Below the pieces are notes generated by a model that saw nothing but the letters and a program-made list of their open reading frames with translations, was not told the origin of the DNA and ran no database searches. Source: CAWCWN01 sp963799245 (lineage in GTDB: Bacteria > Chloroflexota > Ktedonobacteria > Ktedonobacterales > Ktedonobacteraceae). From it: a stretch of DNA of 64,000 bases. Shown here piece after piece: positions 44,036 through 52,139 of the stretch; the first letter of the stretch is position 1; every line of letters begins with the position of its first letter. Both the position numbers and the translations under genes were made by a program. The stretch covers positions 496,001 through 560,000 of the forward strand of contig CAWCWN010000004.1 of NCBI GenBank assembly GCA_963799245.1, read 5' to 3'.

Positions 44036-44055
44036 CTGAACGACTATGGGTATTA
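44036..44055. repeat. Second copy of the 20-bp repeat
   Basis: Identical to 21586-21605. Its last three bases are the reverse complement of the marR stop codon. Confidence 0.7.
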
Positions 44056-44508
44056 AGGCCTCGTGTCATCCACCTCAGCCACAGAGGGGGTAGCGTGAAT
44101 AAGCGCAGCAAGCGAGTCGACCAGCGCCGGCCCGGCCGCCTGCAATTCAGTCAGCATATGCCTGGAGAGGTCGCGCAGAACCTCTTCACCCTGCGCAGTA
44201 AGCGTGACAAGAACTCGCCGCTGGTCACCCTCATCGCGATGGCGCTGAACAAGGTCGTGCTCCATGAGCCGGTCGATCAGCTCGACAGTACTGTGATGCT
44301 GGAGCTGGAGTCGCTCGGCTAACTCGCTGACCGTCGCTTTCCTTCCCTCTGGCAGCCCCTTTATCGCGAGCAGCAGCTGGTGCTGCTGCGGCGCGAGCCC
44401 CGCTTCTCGAGCAGCCTGCTCGCTAAAACGCAGAAAGCAACGCACGCGGTAGCGAAATTCGGCCAGTGCTCGATAATCCGTCATTGAAATTTCATGCTGT
44501 ACATCCAT
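44053..44508 (-). CDS. MarR-family transcriptional regulator
   Basis: 151 aa from ATG 44508, which follows GGATGG; ATGs at 44520 and 44484 are alternatives. The long frame to 44886 is not coding. The winged helix is KATVSELAERLQLQHHSTVE, LIDRLMEHDLVQRHRDEGDQ and RRVLVTLTAQGEEVL, a textbook MarR core with the DxR wing motif. N- and C-terminal helices form the dimer. Such repressors respond to phenolics or antibiotics. The target is unknown; the divergent PrsW-type gene is a candidate. Confidence 0.92.
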   Translation of the reverse strand: MDVQHEISMTDYRALAEFRYRVRCFLRFSEQAAREAGLAPQQHQLLLAIKGLPEGRKATVSELAERLQLQHHSTVELIDRLMEHDLVQRHRDEGDQRRVLVTLTAQGEEVLRDLSRHMLTELQAAGPALVDSLAALIHATPSVAEVDDTRP

Positions 44509-44847
44509 CGTAGTATCCATCCTATTACATGTTCGTGCAAGCCGCTCCTCCTGTGCCCAGCGCGGGCAGCTACGCCCGAAATTCAAGCCTTCAGGCCTTT
44601 TTATCATATCACGGCGGCACCACTCGCGCGCAGCAGCGTCCGGCGCCAAACGCATGTGGACTCTCCGCGCTGCCCCTGCAAGATTCATCGACAAAATAAT
44701 CAGCTCCAGCTGCACTTCTATAAAACGCGAAAAATAGAGGAATCTTCGCACCTGTATTTTTTTTGCTGCGAGCAGCCCTCTTCGAGCCGGCGTATGCAGA
44801 GTATAATAGGGGATAAGCGAGAAAATCACAAAACATGGAGAACTGGA
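44509..44847. other. Intergenic region between divergent marR and prsW-like genes
   Basis: About 340 bp holding both promoters. TATAAT at 44802-44807, in AGAGTATAATAGGG, is a likely -10 for the plus-strand gene. No further gene was recognised. Confidence 0.4.
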
Positions 44848-45717
44848 ATGTTTCAAAACACCTTGACGCCCCAGACCCCTCAACATGTACGCATTGGACG
44901 AGGCTGGCTGCGCGCTTTACTGACTGGCCTGGGCCTCTTTATCATCACAACCTTTGTGATGTTCACGACGGGCAACCCCAACCTCTACCCGACCGTCATC
45001 CTGATTGGTAACTTTCTGGTGCCGGTCGTCTTTGTTGCCTTCCTGTATGACCACCAGCATATAAGTGCGCTATCGGCAGATACGATCGCGACCAGTTTCT
45101 GCATCGGCGGCATACTGGGCGTACTGGGGGCATCGGTCCTCGAATCGCTGCTGCTGCCCGTGACGACCAATCCCAACCAGGGTCTGACGCTGAGCGGAGC
45201 AATGGCCGTCGGTCTGATCGAAGAGGGATGTAAGATCGCGGCGGTGGCGTTTCTGGCGAGGCGCATGGAGCATACCTCCGAAATGGACGGCCTGCTGCTG
45301 GGCGGAGCGGTTGGTATGGGCTTTGCCGCCCTGGAAAGCACGGGCTACGCCTTTACAGCTTTTCTGCTCAGCCAGGGTCATGTCTCAGCATCAATCGTGT
45401 CGACAGTGATCCGCGGCCTGTTCGCGCCGTTCGGCCATGGTATCTGGACGGGCATTCTTGGCGCTGTGCTTTTTCGCGAGAGCAGGCCGTACCATTTTCG
45501 TATCACCCCCCTGCTCATCGTAACCTATCTCTTTGTCTCTCTTTTGCACGGCCTCTGGGACGGACTGACCAACACCATCACCCTGCTTATTCCGCCCGGC
45601 ATCCCCCTCTCGCTGACGGACCTGGCGCTTGGCGTTATTGGCGTCATCGTGCTTGCCATCCTCTACAGGCGGGCGATATTCCGCCAGCTGCGGCAGCCTC
45701 CGTTTCTGAGCCCCTGA
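44848..45717 (+). CDS. PrsW-type intramembrane protease family protein
   Basis: 289 aa from ATG 44848; a longer in-frame reading from 44494 lacks coding character. About eight helices. Family motifs are in order: VGLIEEGCKIAAVAFLAR (EExxK), GMGFAALESTGYAF (FxxxE), APFGHGIWTGILGA and SLLHGLWDGLTN (HxxxD). PrsW proteins cleave anti-sigma factors or other membrane proteins within the bilayer. The presence of all motifs suggests activity. A 24-bp palindromic hairpin follows at 45729. Confidence 0.9.
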   Translation: MFQNTLTPQTPQHVRIGRGWLRALLTGLGLFIITTFVMFTTGNPNLYPTVILIGNFLVPVVFVAFLYDHQHISALSADTIATSFCIGGILGVLGASVLESLLLPVTTNPNQGLTLSGAMAVGLIEEGCKIAAVAFLARRMEHTSEMDGLLLGGAVGMGFAALESTGYAFTAFLLSQGHVSASIVSTVIRGLFAPFGHGIWTGILGAVLFRESRPYHFRITPLLIVTYLFVSLLHGLWDGLTNTITLLIPPGIPLSLTDLALGVIGVIVLAILYRRAIFRQLRQPPFLSP

Positions 45718-45728
45718 GATAACCCTGC

Positions 45729-45752
45729 CCCTGCTCCTCGCGAGGAGCAGGG
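45729..45752. terminator. 24-bp perfect palindrome after the PrsW-like gene
   Basis: CCCTGCTCCTCG/CGAGGAGCAGGG starts 12 bp after the stop. It should form a strong stem and end transcription, although no T run follows. Confidence 0.65.
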
Positions 45753-45989
45753 CCGGCCCTGCCTTGCAAAGAATACGTCACAACCGCGGCAACGCCATCA
45801 GAGGTTTGCAGGCCGCACGATCAACAGTGGGAGGCTGGTTGAGTCTGAAGCATACATGAGAGGCCCGCTTTTGCTATGCGCCTGGAGGCGTGTTCTGAGC
45901 AGGACTGTAGATGGGGGTGCGTGGTGATTGGCCCGCGTTTAAGTGTATGAGCAGGCAAATCACAATTTAGTGACATTACGGTTTGGAGC

Positions 45990-46017
45990 TTGCAAGCCAT
46001 GATCAATATGCTATAAT
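45990..46017 (+). promoter_or_regulatory. Extended -10 promoter with ~310-nt leader before satP
   Basis: TTGCAA (45990-45995), 16 nt, then TGC-TATAAT (-10 at 46012-46017). The next gene begins only at 46332, so the leader is ~310 nt. It includes a perfect 7-bp hairpin GCAAGCA/TGCTTGC (46216-46233). No protein-coding content was recognised in 45753-46331. Confidence 0.55.
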
Positions 46018-46331
46018 GGTAGATAAGCCCAGTTACTCATCGTTTCAATCATTTATGAGTAATTGAGCATAATGGAGCGTACACCAAGAAAGGAGGTCTG
46101 CCTCAAGCTTTACTGCATTTTTCATCTATCCCCGTTTATCTCCGTAGAAAGTATGTCGCCCACTCAGGGCGAGTTTGAAGCCACCCACATTCACCTGTGG
46201 ATGACATCCTACCTAGCAAGCAGCGGTGCTTGCGCTAAACAGACTTATTGGGTCTAAACCTTGTTTTTACCCGGATTGTACCAGGTCAGGTACATGTTTG
46301 TTGGTCGTTTTTATGAAAGGTGGGAACCTCA

Positions 46332-46940
46332 ATGGCTCAATATGCAGTCGAACGCGCCGAATCAGCGGCGCCAGCAATCGCAAATCCTGCTCCTCTCGGC
46401 TTAAGCGCCTTGGCACTCACAACGTTTGTCCTCAGCAGCGTCAACGCCGGCTACATCTCAGCACCGAACATCGTCGTCGGTCTGGCCTTATTCTATGGCG
46501 GCATCGTCCAGATCCTGGCCGGCCTGCAGGAGTTCAAAGCCGGCAATACCCTCGGCGCAACCGCCTTCTGCTCCTATGGAGGCTTCTGGCTCGCCATTGG
46601 CGTCATCTTTGTGCCTGCCTTTGGTATCGCCGCAGCCTATACCAATGCCACAGACCTACATACCGCCCTGGGTTTCTTCTTCCTGGGTTGGACGATCTTC
46701 ACCTTTTTGATGTTCCTCGGTGCACTGAGAAGTAACTTCGCGCTCATTGCCTTCTTCCTTTTCTTATTCCTGACTTTCCTGGCACTCACGATTGCCGAAT
46801 TTGGAGGCGGAGCTTCGTGGACACAGATCGGCGGCTGGCTTGGCATCATTACCGCCCTGCTTGCCTGGTACAGCGCACTCGCGGGCGTCCTTTCTTCCAG
46901 TAAAGCCATGTTTACCCTGCCGGTCTTCCCGCGCAATTGA
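46332..46940 (+). CDS. satP: Acetate/succinate uptake transporter (GPR1/FUN34/SatP family)
   Basis: 202 aa from ATG 46332 with AAAGGTGG upstream. Six helices. The hallmark NPAPLGLSALALTTFVLS sits at the start of helix 1, followed by GLALFYGGIVQILAGLQEFK, ATAFCSYGGFWLAIG and LGFFFLGWTIFTFLMF. Family members are acetate-proton symporters or channels forming hexamers. It lies directly upstream of acetyl-CoA synthetase, with structured DNA between them, supporting an acetate uptake and activation function. Confidence 0.93.
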   Translation: MAQYAVERAESAAPAIANPAPLGLSALALTTFVLSSVNAGYISAPNIVVGLALFYGGIVQILAGLQEFKAGNTLGATAFCSYGGFWLAIGVIFVPAFGIAAAYTNATDLHTALGFFFLGWTIFTFLMFLGALRSNFALIAFFLFLFLTFLALTIAEFGGGASWTQIGGWLGIITALLAWYSALAGVLSSSKAMFTLPVFPRN

Positions 46941-46969
46941 TCATTTCAGGGTAACAAGAGGACGCAAAC

Positions 46970-47066
46970 GCAAGCCTTCAGCAACTTCCGCGCAGTTACA
47001 GTACGGCAACTCACGGATAAACATGAGAGCCGAAGCTGTGGCCGCCAGCAGTTGCTGAAGGCTTGC
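46970..47066. repeat. 17-bp perfect inverted repeat enclosing 63 bp, between satP and acs
   Basis: Arms GCAAGCCTTCAGCAACT (46970-46986) and AGTTGCTGAAGGCTTGC (47050-47066). The ~97-bp unit begins 30 bp after the satP stop. It could be a large RNA stem, a terminator with a long loop or a small inserted element. Confidence 0.8.
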
Positions 47067-47088
47067 CAGTCTCATAAGGCCAGCAGAA

Positions 47089-47105
47089 TGTGTTATAATA
47101 ACACA
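47089..47105. promoter_or_regulatory. 17-bp palindrome overlapping the -10 region upstream of acs
   Basis: TGTGTTATAATAACACA is a perfect palindrome about its central A and contains TATAAT (47094-47099). It lies ~120 bp before the acs start. An operator occluding the promoter is a natural reading; the regulator is unknown. Confidence 0.6.
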
Positions 47106-47223
47106 ACTTTATAGTTGACCGCAGCATAGGGAAGTAAGGTTCTGCTGCTTCGATAGCAGGGTCGTTTTAGTCGTTCAGTTCTCCTCTATTTACATCTTAA
47201 TAGAGATGGAGGTCAAGCAGGTT

Positions 47224-49167
47224 ATGAGTTCAAACCTCAGCTTCGAAAACACCGACAGCGTCCTTATAGAGGAACGTCTTTTCCCACCCCCCGAGGAGAC
47301 CGTTCGTAACGCCAACATTACCGCCTACATGAAGTCCAAGGGCTACGATGACTACGAGGCGTTTTTCAAATGGTCGGTGGAGCATCAATTTGATTACTGG
47401 GAAGATCAGGCCAGGGAGTTACACTGGTTTGAGCCCTGGCAGACGACCTTTAAGTGGACCGAAAAGCCCTTCTTCAAATGGTTCGAGGGAGGGAAATTCA
47501 ACATCGTCTATAATTGCCTGGATCGACATATGTCCACGCCGGTGCGCGACAAGGTCGCTTACTACTGGGAAGGTGATGATGGCACAACGCGCACACTCAC
47601 CTACGCGGAGCTATACGTCCTGACCAACCGCATCGCCAGGGCTCTGCAGGACCTGGGGGTAAAGAAGGGCGACCGCGTCGCCATCTATATGGGCCTTATT
47701 CCCGAGCTGGTCGCGGCGACTTTAGCTGTAGCTCGCCTGGGGGCGATCCACACCGTCGTGTTTGGCGGCTTTGCCTCCAGCTCCCTGCGCGACCGCATCA
47801 TCGACTGCAACGCCAAAGTGGTGCTTACTGCTGACGGCGGCTTCCGCGCCGGTAAGGTCATTGAACTCAAGAAAATCGTGGATGAGGCGGTCGCAGAGAC
47901 TCCCATGATCGAAAAGACGGTAGTAGTGCGCCACACCGGGCTGGAAGTGCCCATGCAGGCCGGACGCGATCTGTACCTCGACGAACTGCTGCAGGGCATA
48001 CCGCAAGATACCGTTGTGCCCTGTGAGGTAATGGACAGCGATGATATTCTCTACATCCTCTATACGAGCGGCAGCACAGGTAGACCCAAGGGCATCCAGC
48101 ACGTCCATGGCGGCTACGGCGTCGGCGTCTACGCCACCACCAAGTTCGTATTTGACGTCAAGCCTGAGGACGTTTTCTGGTGTACCGCGGATGTGGGCTG
48201 GGTGACCGGTCATAGCTACACTATTTACGGCCCGCTTATGAACGCCGCCACCTGCGTGCTTTTCGAGGGCACAAATACGTATCCCGGCCCCGACCGCTTC
48301 TGGGCAGTTGCCGAGAGGTTTAAAGTCACGATTCTCTACACGGCGCCCACGGCCATTCGCGGCTTGATGCGCTTTGGCGAGGAGTGGCCCGCCAAACATG
48401 ACCTCACGAAATTACGCCTGCTGGGCACCGTCGGTGAGCCCATCAACCCCGAGGCATGGATCTGGTACCGCAAGAATATCGGGCGCGATCAGCTGCCGAT
48501 TATGGACACCTGGTGGCAGACCGAAACGGGCATGATCCTGATCAGCCCGACGCCTATTCTGCCGCTCAAACCCGGCAGCGCCAGCCGTCCTCTGCCCGCA
48601 ATTGACGCAGACGTAGTCGATAAAAATGGCCAACCGGTCGGCGCGGGCAAGGGCGGTTTTTTGATCATCCGCCATCCCTGGCCCAGCTCGATGCGCACCA
48701 TCTGGGGCGACCCGCAGCGCTACAAGACCTACTGGGAAACGATTGAGGATGTCTACTTTGCCGGCGATGCCGCGACGATGGACGACATGGGCTACTTCCG
48801 CATCCAGGGGCGCGTGGACGATGTCATCAAGGTTAGCGGTCACCGTCTGGGCTCAATGGAGATCGAGTCGAGCCTGGTCAGCCACCCCGCTGTAGCCGAG
48901 GCCGCAGCCATCGGCAAGCCGGATGAGATCAAAGGCGAGCACGTCAAGGTCTTCGTCATCCTGAAGAATGGCGTTGATCCTTCGGAAGAACTGGCCAGAG
49001 AACTGAAGCTACATGTTCGTACGGCGATTGGAGCATTAGCGACTCCCGATGAACTTGAGTTCGTGCCCAGCCTGCCCAAGACGCGCTCCGGTAAGATCAT
49101 GCGCCGCGTCGTGCGCGCGCGCGAACTCGGAGAGCCGGTCGGTGACATCACCACGCTGGATGCGTAA
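47224..49167 (+). CDS. acs: Acetyl-CoA synthetase
   Basis: 647 aa from ATG 47224 (GGAGGT upstream; ATG 47206 overlaps that site). ANL-superfamily motifs: YTSGSTGRPKGIQHVHGGYG, WCTADVGWVTGHSY, TWWQTETGMILISP, and the C-terminal GRVDDVIKVSGHRLG hinge. The catalytic Lys is in LPKTRSGKIMRRV, the usual reversible acetylation site. It makes acetyl-CoA from acetate via acetyl-AMP. The carboxylate-binding Trp (DVGWVTGHSY and WWQTE) is typical of acetate specificity. It follows satP and ends with a T-tailed terminator. Confidence 0.96.
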   Translation: MSSNLSFENTDSVLIEERLFPPPEETVRNANITAYMKSKGYDDYEAFFKWSVEHQFDYWEDQARELHWFEPWQTTFKWTEKPFFKWFEGGKFNIVYNCLDRHMSTPVRDKVAYYWEGDDGTTRTLTYAELYVLTNRIARALQDLGVKKGDRVAIYMGLIPELVAATLAVARLGAIHTVVFGGFASSSLRDRIIDCNAKVVLTADGGFRAGKVIELKKIVDEAVAETPMIEKTVVVRHTGLEVPMQAGRDLYLDELLQGIPQDTVVPCEVMDSDDILYILYTSGSTGRPKGIQHVHGGYGVGVYATTKFVFDVKPEDVFWCTADVGWVTGHSYTIYGPLMNAATCVLFEGTNTYPGPDRFWAVAERFKVTILYTAPTAIRGLMRFGEEWPAKHDLTKLRLLGTVGEPINPEAWIWYRKNIGRDQLPIMDTWWQTETGMILISPTPILPLKPGSASRPLPAIDADVVDKNGQPVGAGKGGFLIIRHPWPSSMRTIWGDPQRYKTYWETIEDVYFAGDAATMDDMGYFRIQGRVDDVIKVSGHRLGSMEIESSLVSHPAVAEAAAIGKPDEIKGEHVKVFVILKNGVDPSEELARELKLHVRTAIGALATPDELEFVPSLPKTRSGKIMRRVVRARELGEPVGDITTLDA

Positions 49168-49185
49168 CTCCTGCCTGGAACATAG

Positions 49186-49223
49186 CACCTGCCTTCTATA
49201 TCAATGGAGCAGGTGTTTTTTTT
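49186..49223 (+). terminator. Rho-independent terminator of acs
   Basis: Stem CACCTGC (49186-49192) / GCAGGTG (49209-49215) is followed by eight T residues (49216-49223). Confidence 0.85.
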
Positions 49224-49225
49224 GT

Positions 49226-49774
49226 TCAGTGCGCGTCGAGCATGGCGCGGATAAAGCCCACCGCGACCGCCAGCCAGTCAAAACTATCAGCCCAGGCTTT
49301 CCACTCTCGCTGTGTGGGCCAGCCTGCTTTGTAGCGTGGGATCATCGCGGCGGGCATGACAACTGCCCACTTTGTGCCTTCTCCCAGGCCGCCAGGAGTG
49401 ATGCGCACGCTAATGGTGAAAACATGCTCGCGCGGCAGCTGCCTTTTCCAGTCCGGCATGTATTGCAACAGAGGGTCGCGCCGCCAGATACTGAAGAGCG
49501 CAGGGTCCTCCGGCGCTCCGCTGTGCGAGCGCTGCAAACTAATGACCTGGCCCACCACGGCTGAGCGCTCCCACTCCGGGAAACGCAGCCAGACGGAGTA
49601 GCGATATTCAGCCAGGCCCGTCTCCGCAATAAAGGCGCGATAGCCCTCGCGCTCTATGCGGCGCTCGCTGTCGCTCTGCCAGATGCGAGCCATGGCGGCG
49701 AGGCGTTGCTGCTTTTCTTCAGCGCTGAGATCGGCATAAGGACCGCTGTTAGGCGGGTAACGTGTTACTGACAT
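49226..49774 (-). CDS. Hypothetical protein, coupled to pseudouridine synthase gene
   Basis: 182 aa, not recognised. It starts MSVTRYPPNSGPYADLSAEE and has a charged N-terminal helix, then Trp- and Tyr-rich segments (YRYSVWLRFPEWERSAVVGQ, WAVVMPAAMIPRYKAGWPTQ). There is no signal or membrane helix. GGAAGG lies ~9 nt before the start, and the first 26 bp overlap the end of the upstream pseudouridine synthase gene, implying translational coupling. A role in RNA modification is possible only from context. Confidence 0.7.
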   Translation of the reverse strand: MSVTRYPPNSGPYADLSAEEKQQRLAAMARIWQSDSERRIEREGYRAFIAETGLAEYRYSVWLRFPEWERSAVVGQVISLQRSHSGAPEDPALFSIWRRDPLLQYMPDWKRQLPREHVFTISVRITPGGLGEGTKWAVVMPAAMIPRYKAGWPTQREWKAWADSFDWLAVAVGFIRAMLDAH

Positions 49775-50690
49775 AGAAAGAGCCTTCCGGGAAGTGGCAC
49801 ATCATCCACGCAAGCAGGTCTTGCGCGAGGGGCGCACTAAATGAACAGCGCAGGTTATCAGGATAGCGCCGTAGCTCCAGGCTACATGCGTGCAGGAATT
49901 GCCTTTTCAGGGCTGCCCCCGCTGTTCCAGCTCGCGCAGGTGACGCATAGAGCTGGTCGCCCACAAGCGCATAGCCCCAGGCGGCAAGGTGGGCGCGAAT
50001 TTGGTGCGTGCGACCGGTCAGCGGGAAGACCTCGAGCAGGGCGAACTCCTCGTTTCTCGCCAGGGCCACTACCCGCAAAGAGGTCACGGCGGGCTGGCCT
50101 GTGGGGCCGACAATGCAGCGCCGGCGCTCTACGCGATCGCGTTGCAACGGACCATCGAGCACAAACTCGTCGTATAGATGCAGGGCAGGGGGGTCCTGGT
50201 TGGAGACAGCGACTTTGGGCCCCCCCGGCCCCAGCAGCGTAAAGTCCGCGTGTGCCTGCGCCCAGGCCGGCGCCCCCCTCTGCACCACGGCCAGGTAGCG
50301 CTTGTTGACGCTGTGGTCGTAAAACTGGCGGACGATATGACGACGCGCACACTCCGTGCGTGCCAGTGCGATGATACCCGATGTATCTTTATCAAGGCGG
50401 TGCAGGAGGCATGGACGGGGCAGGAGACCATCTTCCTTCCATTGGCGCGCCGTACGTTTTGCGCGCAGCATTGCCTGTATATGCGCGGGCGCGCCGGCCC
50501 ACTGTGGATCATCAGGCAATTGCGGCGGCCGCCAGTCATCACCGCCCTGGCGCGCCAGATCTGCTAACAGAGCATCCCACATTGTACCGCTGGCGTGTTT
50601 GTAGGTGGGATGAATTACCAGCCCCGCCGGTTTATTGACCACAAGCAGGTGGTGGTCCTGATAGACGATGGGAATGTTTGCTATCTCCAT
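49749..50690 (-). CDS. RluA-family pseudouridine synthase
   Basis: 313 aa from ATG 50690; an in-frame TTG at 50735 is less likely. The catalytic motif is PCLLHRLDKDTSGIIALA with the nucleophilic Asp. VVNKPAGLVIHP, SVNKRYLAVV and LTGRTHQIRAHLAAWGYALVGD complete the RluA pattern. It isomerises specific uridines in rRNA or tRNA. No S4 domain is present. A ~60-residue insertion rich in Trp/Gln between KPAG and HRLD is longer than usual. It overlaps the next gene by 26 bp. Confidence 0.93.
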   Translation of the reverse strand: MEIANIPIVYQDHHLLVVNKPAGLVIHPTYKHASGTMWDALLADLARQGGDDWRPPQLPDDPQWAGAPAHIQAMLRAKRTARQWKEDGLLPRPCLLHRLDKDTSGIIALARTECARRHIVRQFYDHSVNKRYLAVVQRGAPAWAQAHADFTLLGPGGPKVAVSNQDPPALHLYDEFVLDGPLQRDRVERRRCIVGPTGQPAVTSLRVVALARNEEFALLEVFPLTGRTHQIRAHLAAWGYALVGDQLYASPARAGTAGAALKRQFLHACSLELRRYPDNLRCSFSAPLAQDLLAWMMCHFPEGSFYVSNTLPA

Positions 50691-50922
50691 GGTTAGAGTA
50701 TAGGCGGCGGCTGCACGGTCGTCAATAGTTTGCAACCAGCTGCCAAGCTGAAGCGCAGTTTGACAATGTACGCCTTTTGTGCTACAATTAGAACATCATT
50801 TCAATGTAATTTGTACACTAATTGCCGGCAATGACCCACGAGGTTGGACCTACCGACAACATCTATAGCGTATCCCTATCGACCTCACCAGGCATTCAGC
50901 CTGAGAGAAGGAGGTGGTCTCG

Positions 50923-51537
50923 ATGAGTATTATGCAACTCACACAGACCATTCACATTCTCCCCAGCGTGGCGAGCACGCGCGACAACTACATAGAGCAG
51001 CCGGCATTGCCGGGTCTAGAGACCATAGAGGATAGGCGTCCTGCGGTGACGAACCGCCAGATTGCTGAGGCCCTCGCCAGTGTCGCAGACCTGCTGGAGA
51101 CGCAATTTAGTAACCCGTATCGCATTCAGGCCTATCGCAATGCGGCGCGCGGCGTACTGGATCTGCGCGAAGACGCTGCGGCTCTCCTGGCGCGTGGAGA
51201 TCAGTTGCCCATTGCCGGTTTAGGGCAACGTTTACGCGCTCGCATCAAGGAGCTGGTGCAGACCGGCACGCTGACTTTTTATAATGACGTATGCATGCAA
51301 TCGCTGCCGCCGGGCGTGCGACGCCTGATGGCTATTGAACATATCGGTCCACGTACCGCCATCCGCCTGTATGAAGAGCTCGCCATTGATAGCCCGGAAA
51401 AACTATGGTGGGCGGCGCAGCAGCAGCGCATTCGTAGACTGCACGGCTTTGGTGCGCGCAGCGAAGCTCGCTTGAAGGATGCCGCGGCGCGCCTGCGCCG
51501 CGGGAGCCAGCCGCTTGCCCTGGATGGCGCCGCTTGA
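50923..51537 (+). CDS. Stand-alone HhH protein resembling the N-terminal domain of PolX-type DNA polymerase
   Basis: 204 aa from ATG 50923, preceded by AAGGAGGTG. After ~40 residues comes NRQIAEALASVADLLETQFS, NPYRIQAYRNAARGVLDL and IAGLGQRLRARIKELVQTGT, as in the 8-kDa domain of family X polymerases. IEHIGPRTAIRLYEELAI and RRLHGFGARSEARLKDAA supply two helix-hairpin-helix motifs. The palm and PHP nuclease domains of PolX are absent. A DNA-binding accessory or repair role is likely, with no catalysis expected. Confidence 0.82.
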   Translation: MSIMQLTQTIHILPSVASTRDNYIEQPALPGLETIEDRRPAVTNRQIAEALASVADLLETQFSNPYRIQAYRNAARGVLDLREDAAALLARGDQLPIAGLGQRLRARIKELVQTGTLTFYNDVCMQSLPPGVRRLMAIEHIGPRTAIRLYEELAIDSPEKLWWAAQQQRIRRLHGFGARSEARLKDAAARLRRGSQPLALDGAA

Positions 51538-51557
51538 CGCTTGCGGCCATATAAATT

Positions 51558-52123
51558 TCAGGCCGAGCCCGGGTCTGCAGATGTCATCAGCTGGCGGCGA
51601 TAGCGCCATTGATGCCAGATAAGCCAGGCGCAACCGACCAGGGGCGAGAGGCCAAGCACCCACCCCAGCCAGGCCGGTAGCACAAAGGGGACCACCGACG
51701 TCATGACAAGGCCCGCGGACCCCTGGCCCTGCGGTCCATGCAACTCGACCATGAGGCGCCACGCCCCACGCAGCGGCAGTTGCAGTGAGCCCACCAGGGC
51801 GCCGGGATGAGCTGGATCGGGGCTGAGCTCTGCTGAGATCGGGGTGCTATCGGTCCCCGCCTGCGGCACGGCGATGAGCTTGCCCGTCAGGCGCACGCCA
51901 GTGCCAGGGACGACCATCACGTTAAGCGGCCGTCCCACCACAGCGGGATTTCAGAAAAATGGACCCTGGTCATGTAGGGACCGACCGCCAGCAGCGCGCT
52001 GCTGGCCGCCTGTTGCTGCCCCGCGCCGCTGCCTACCAGCATTTCCGGTAGATATATCAGAAAGAGGAGGAGTACCGCTAACACGATCCCCCCCGCGAGT
52101 AGTCCGATCCAAAAAGGCCGCAT
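51558..52123 (-). CDS. Membrane-anchored beta-sandwich protein (FixH/YtkA-like), apparent frameshift
   Basis: Two frames make one ~188-aa protein. The first, from ATG 52123 (AAGGA upstream), has MRPFWIGLLAGGIVLAVLLL, one helix and VGPYMTRVHFSEIP. It ends early at ~51935. A frame change at ~51940-51955 joins GRPLNVMVVPGTGVRLTGKL, GSLQLPLRGAWRLMVELHGP and a C-terminal helix (PAWLGWVLGLSPLVGCAWLI). The beta segment resembles YtkA/FixH-like domains of metal-handling or cytochrome-related proteins (weak). It follows the His-rich membrane protein by 16 bp, so the two likely work together. Confidence 0.65.
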
Positions 52124-52139
52124 ATGAGTCCTTTCTGCG

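Noticed and set aside
44509..44886. Long N-terminal extension of MarR and overlapping plus-strand extension of the PrsW-like protein
   Set aside because: Both are open frames over the divergent promoter region without family resemblance; internal starts have proper ribosome sites.
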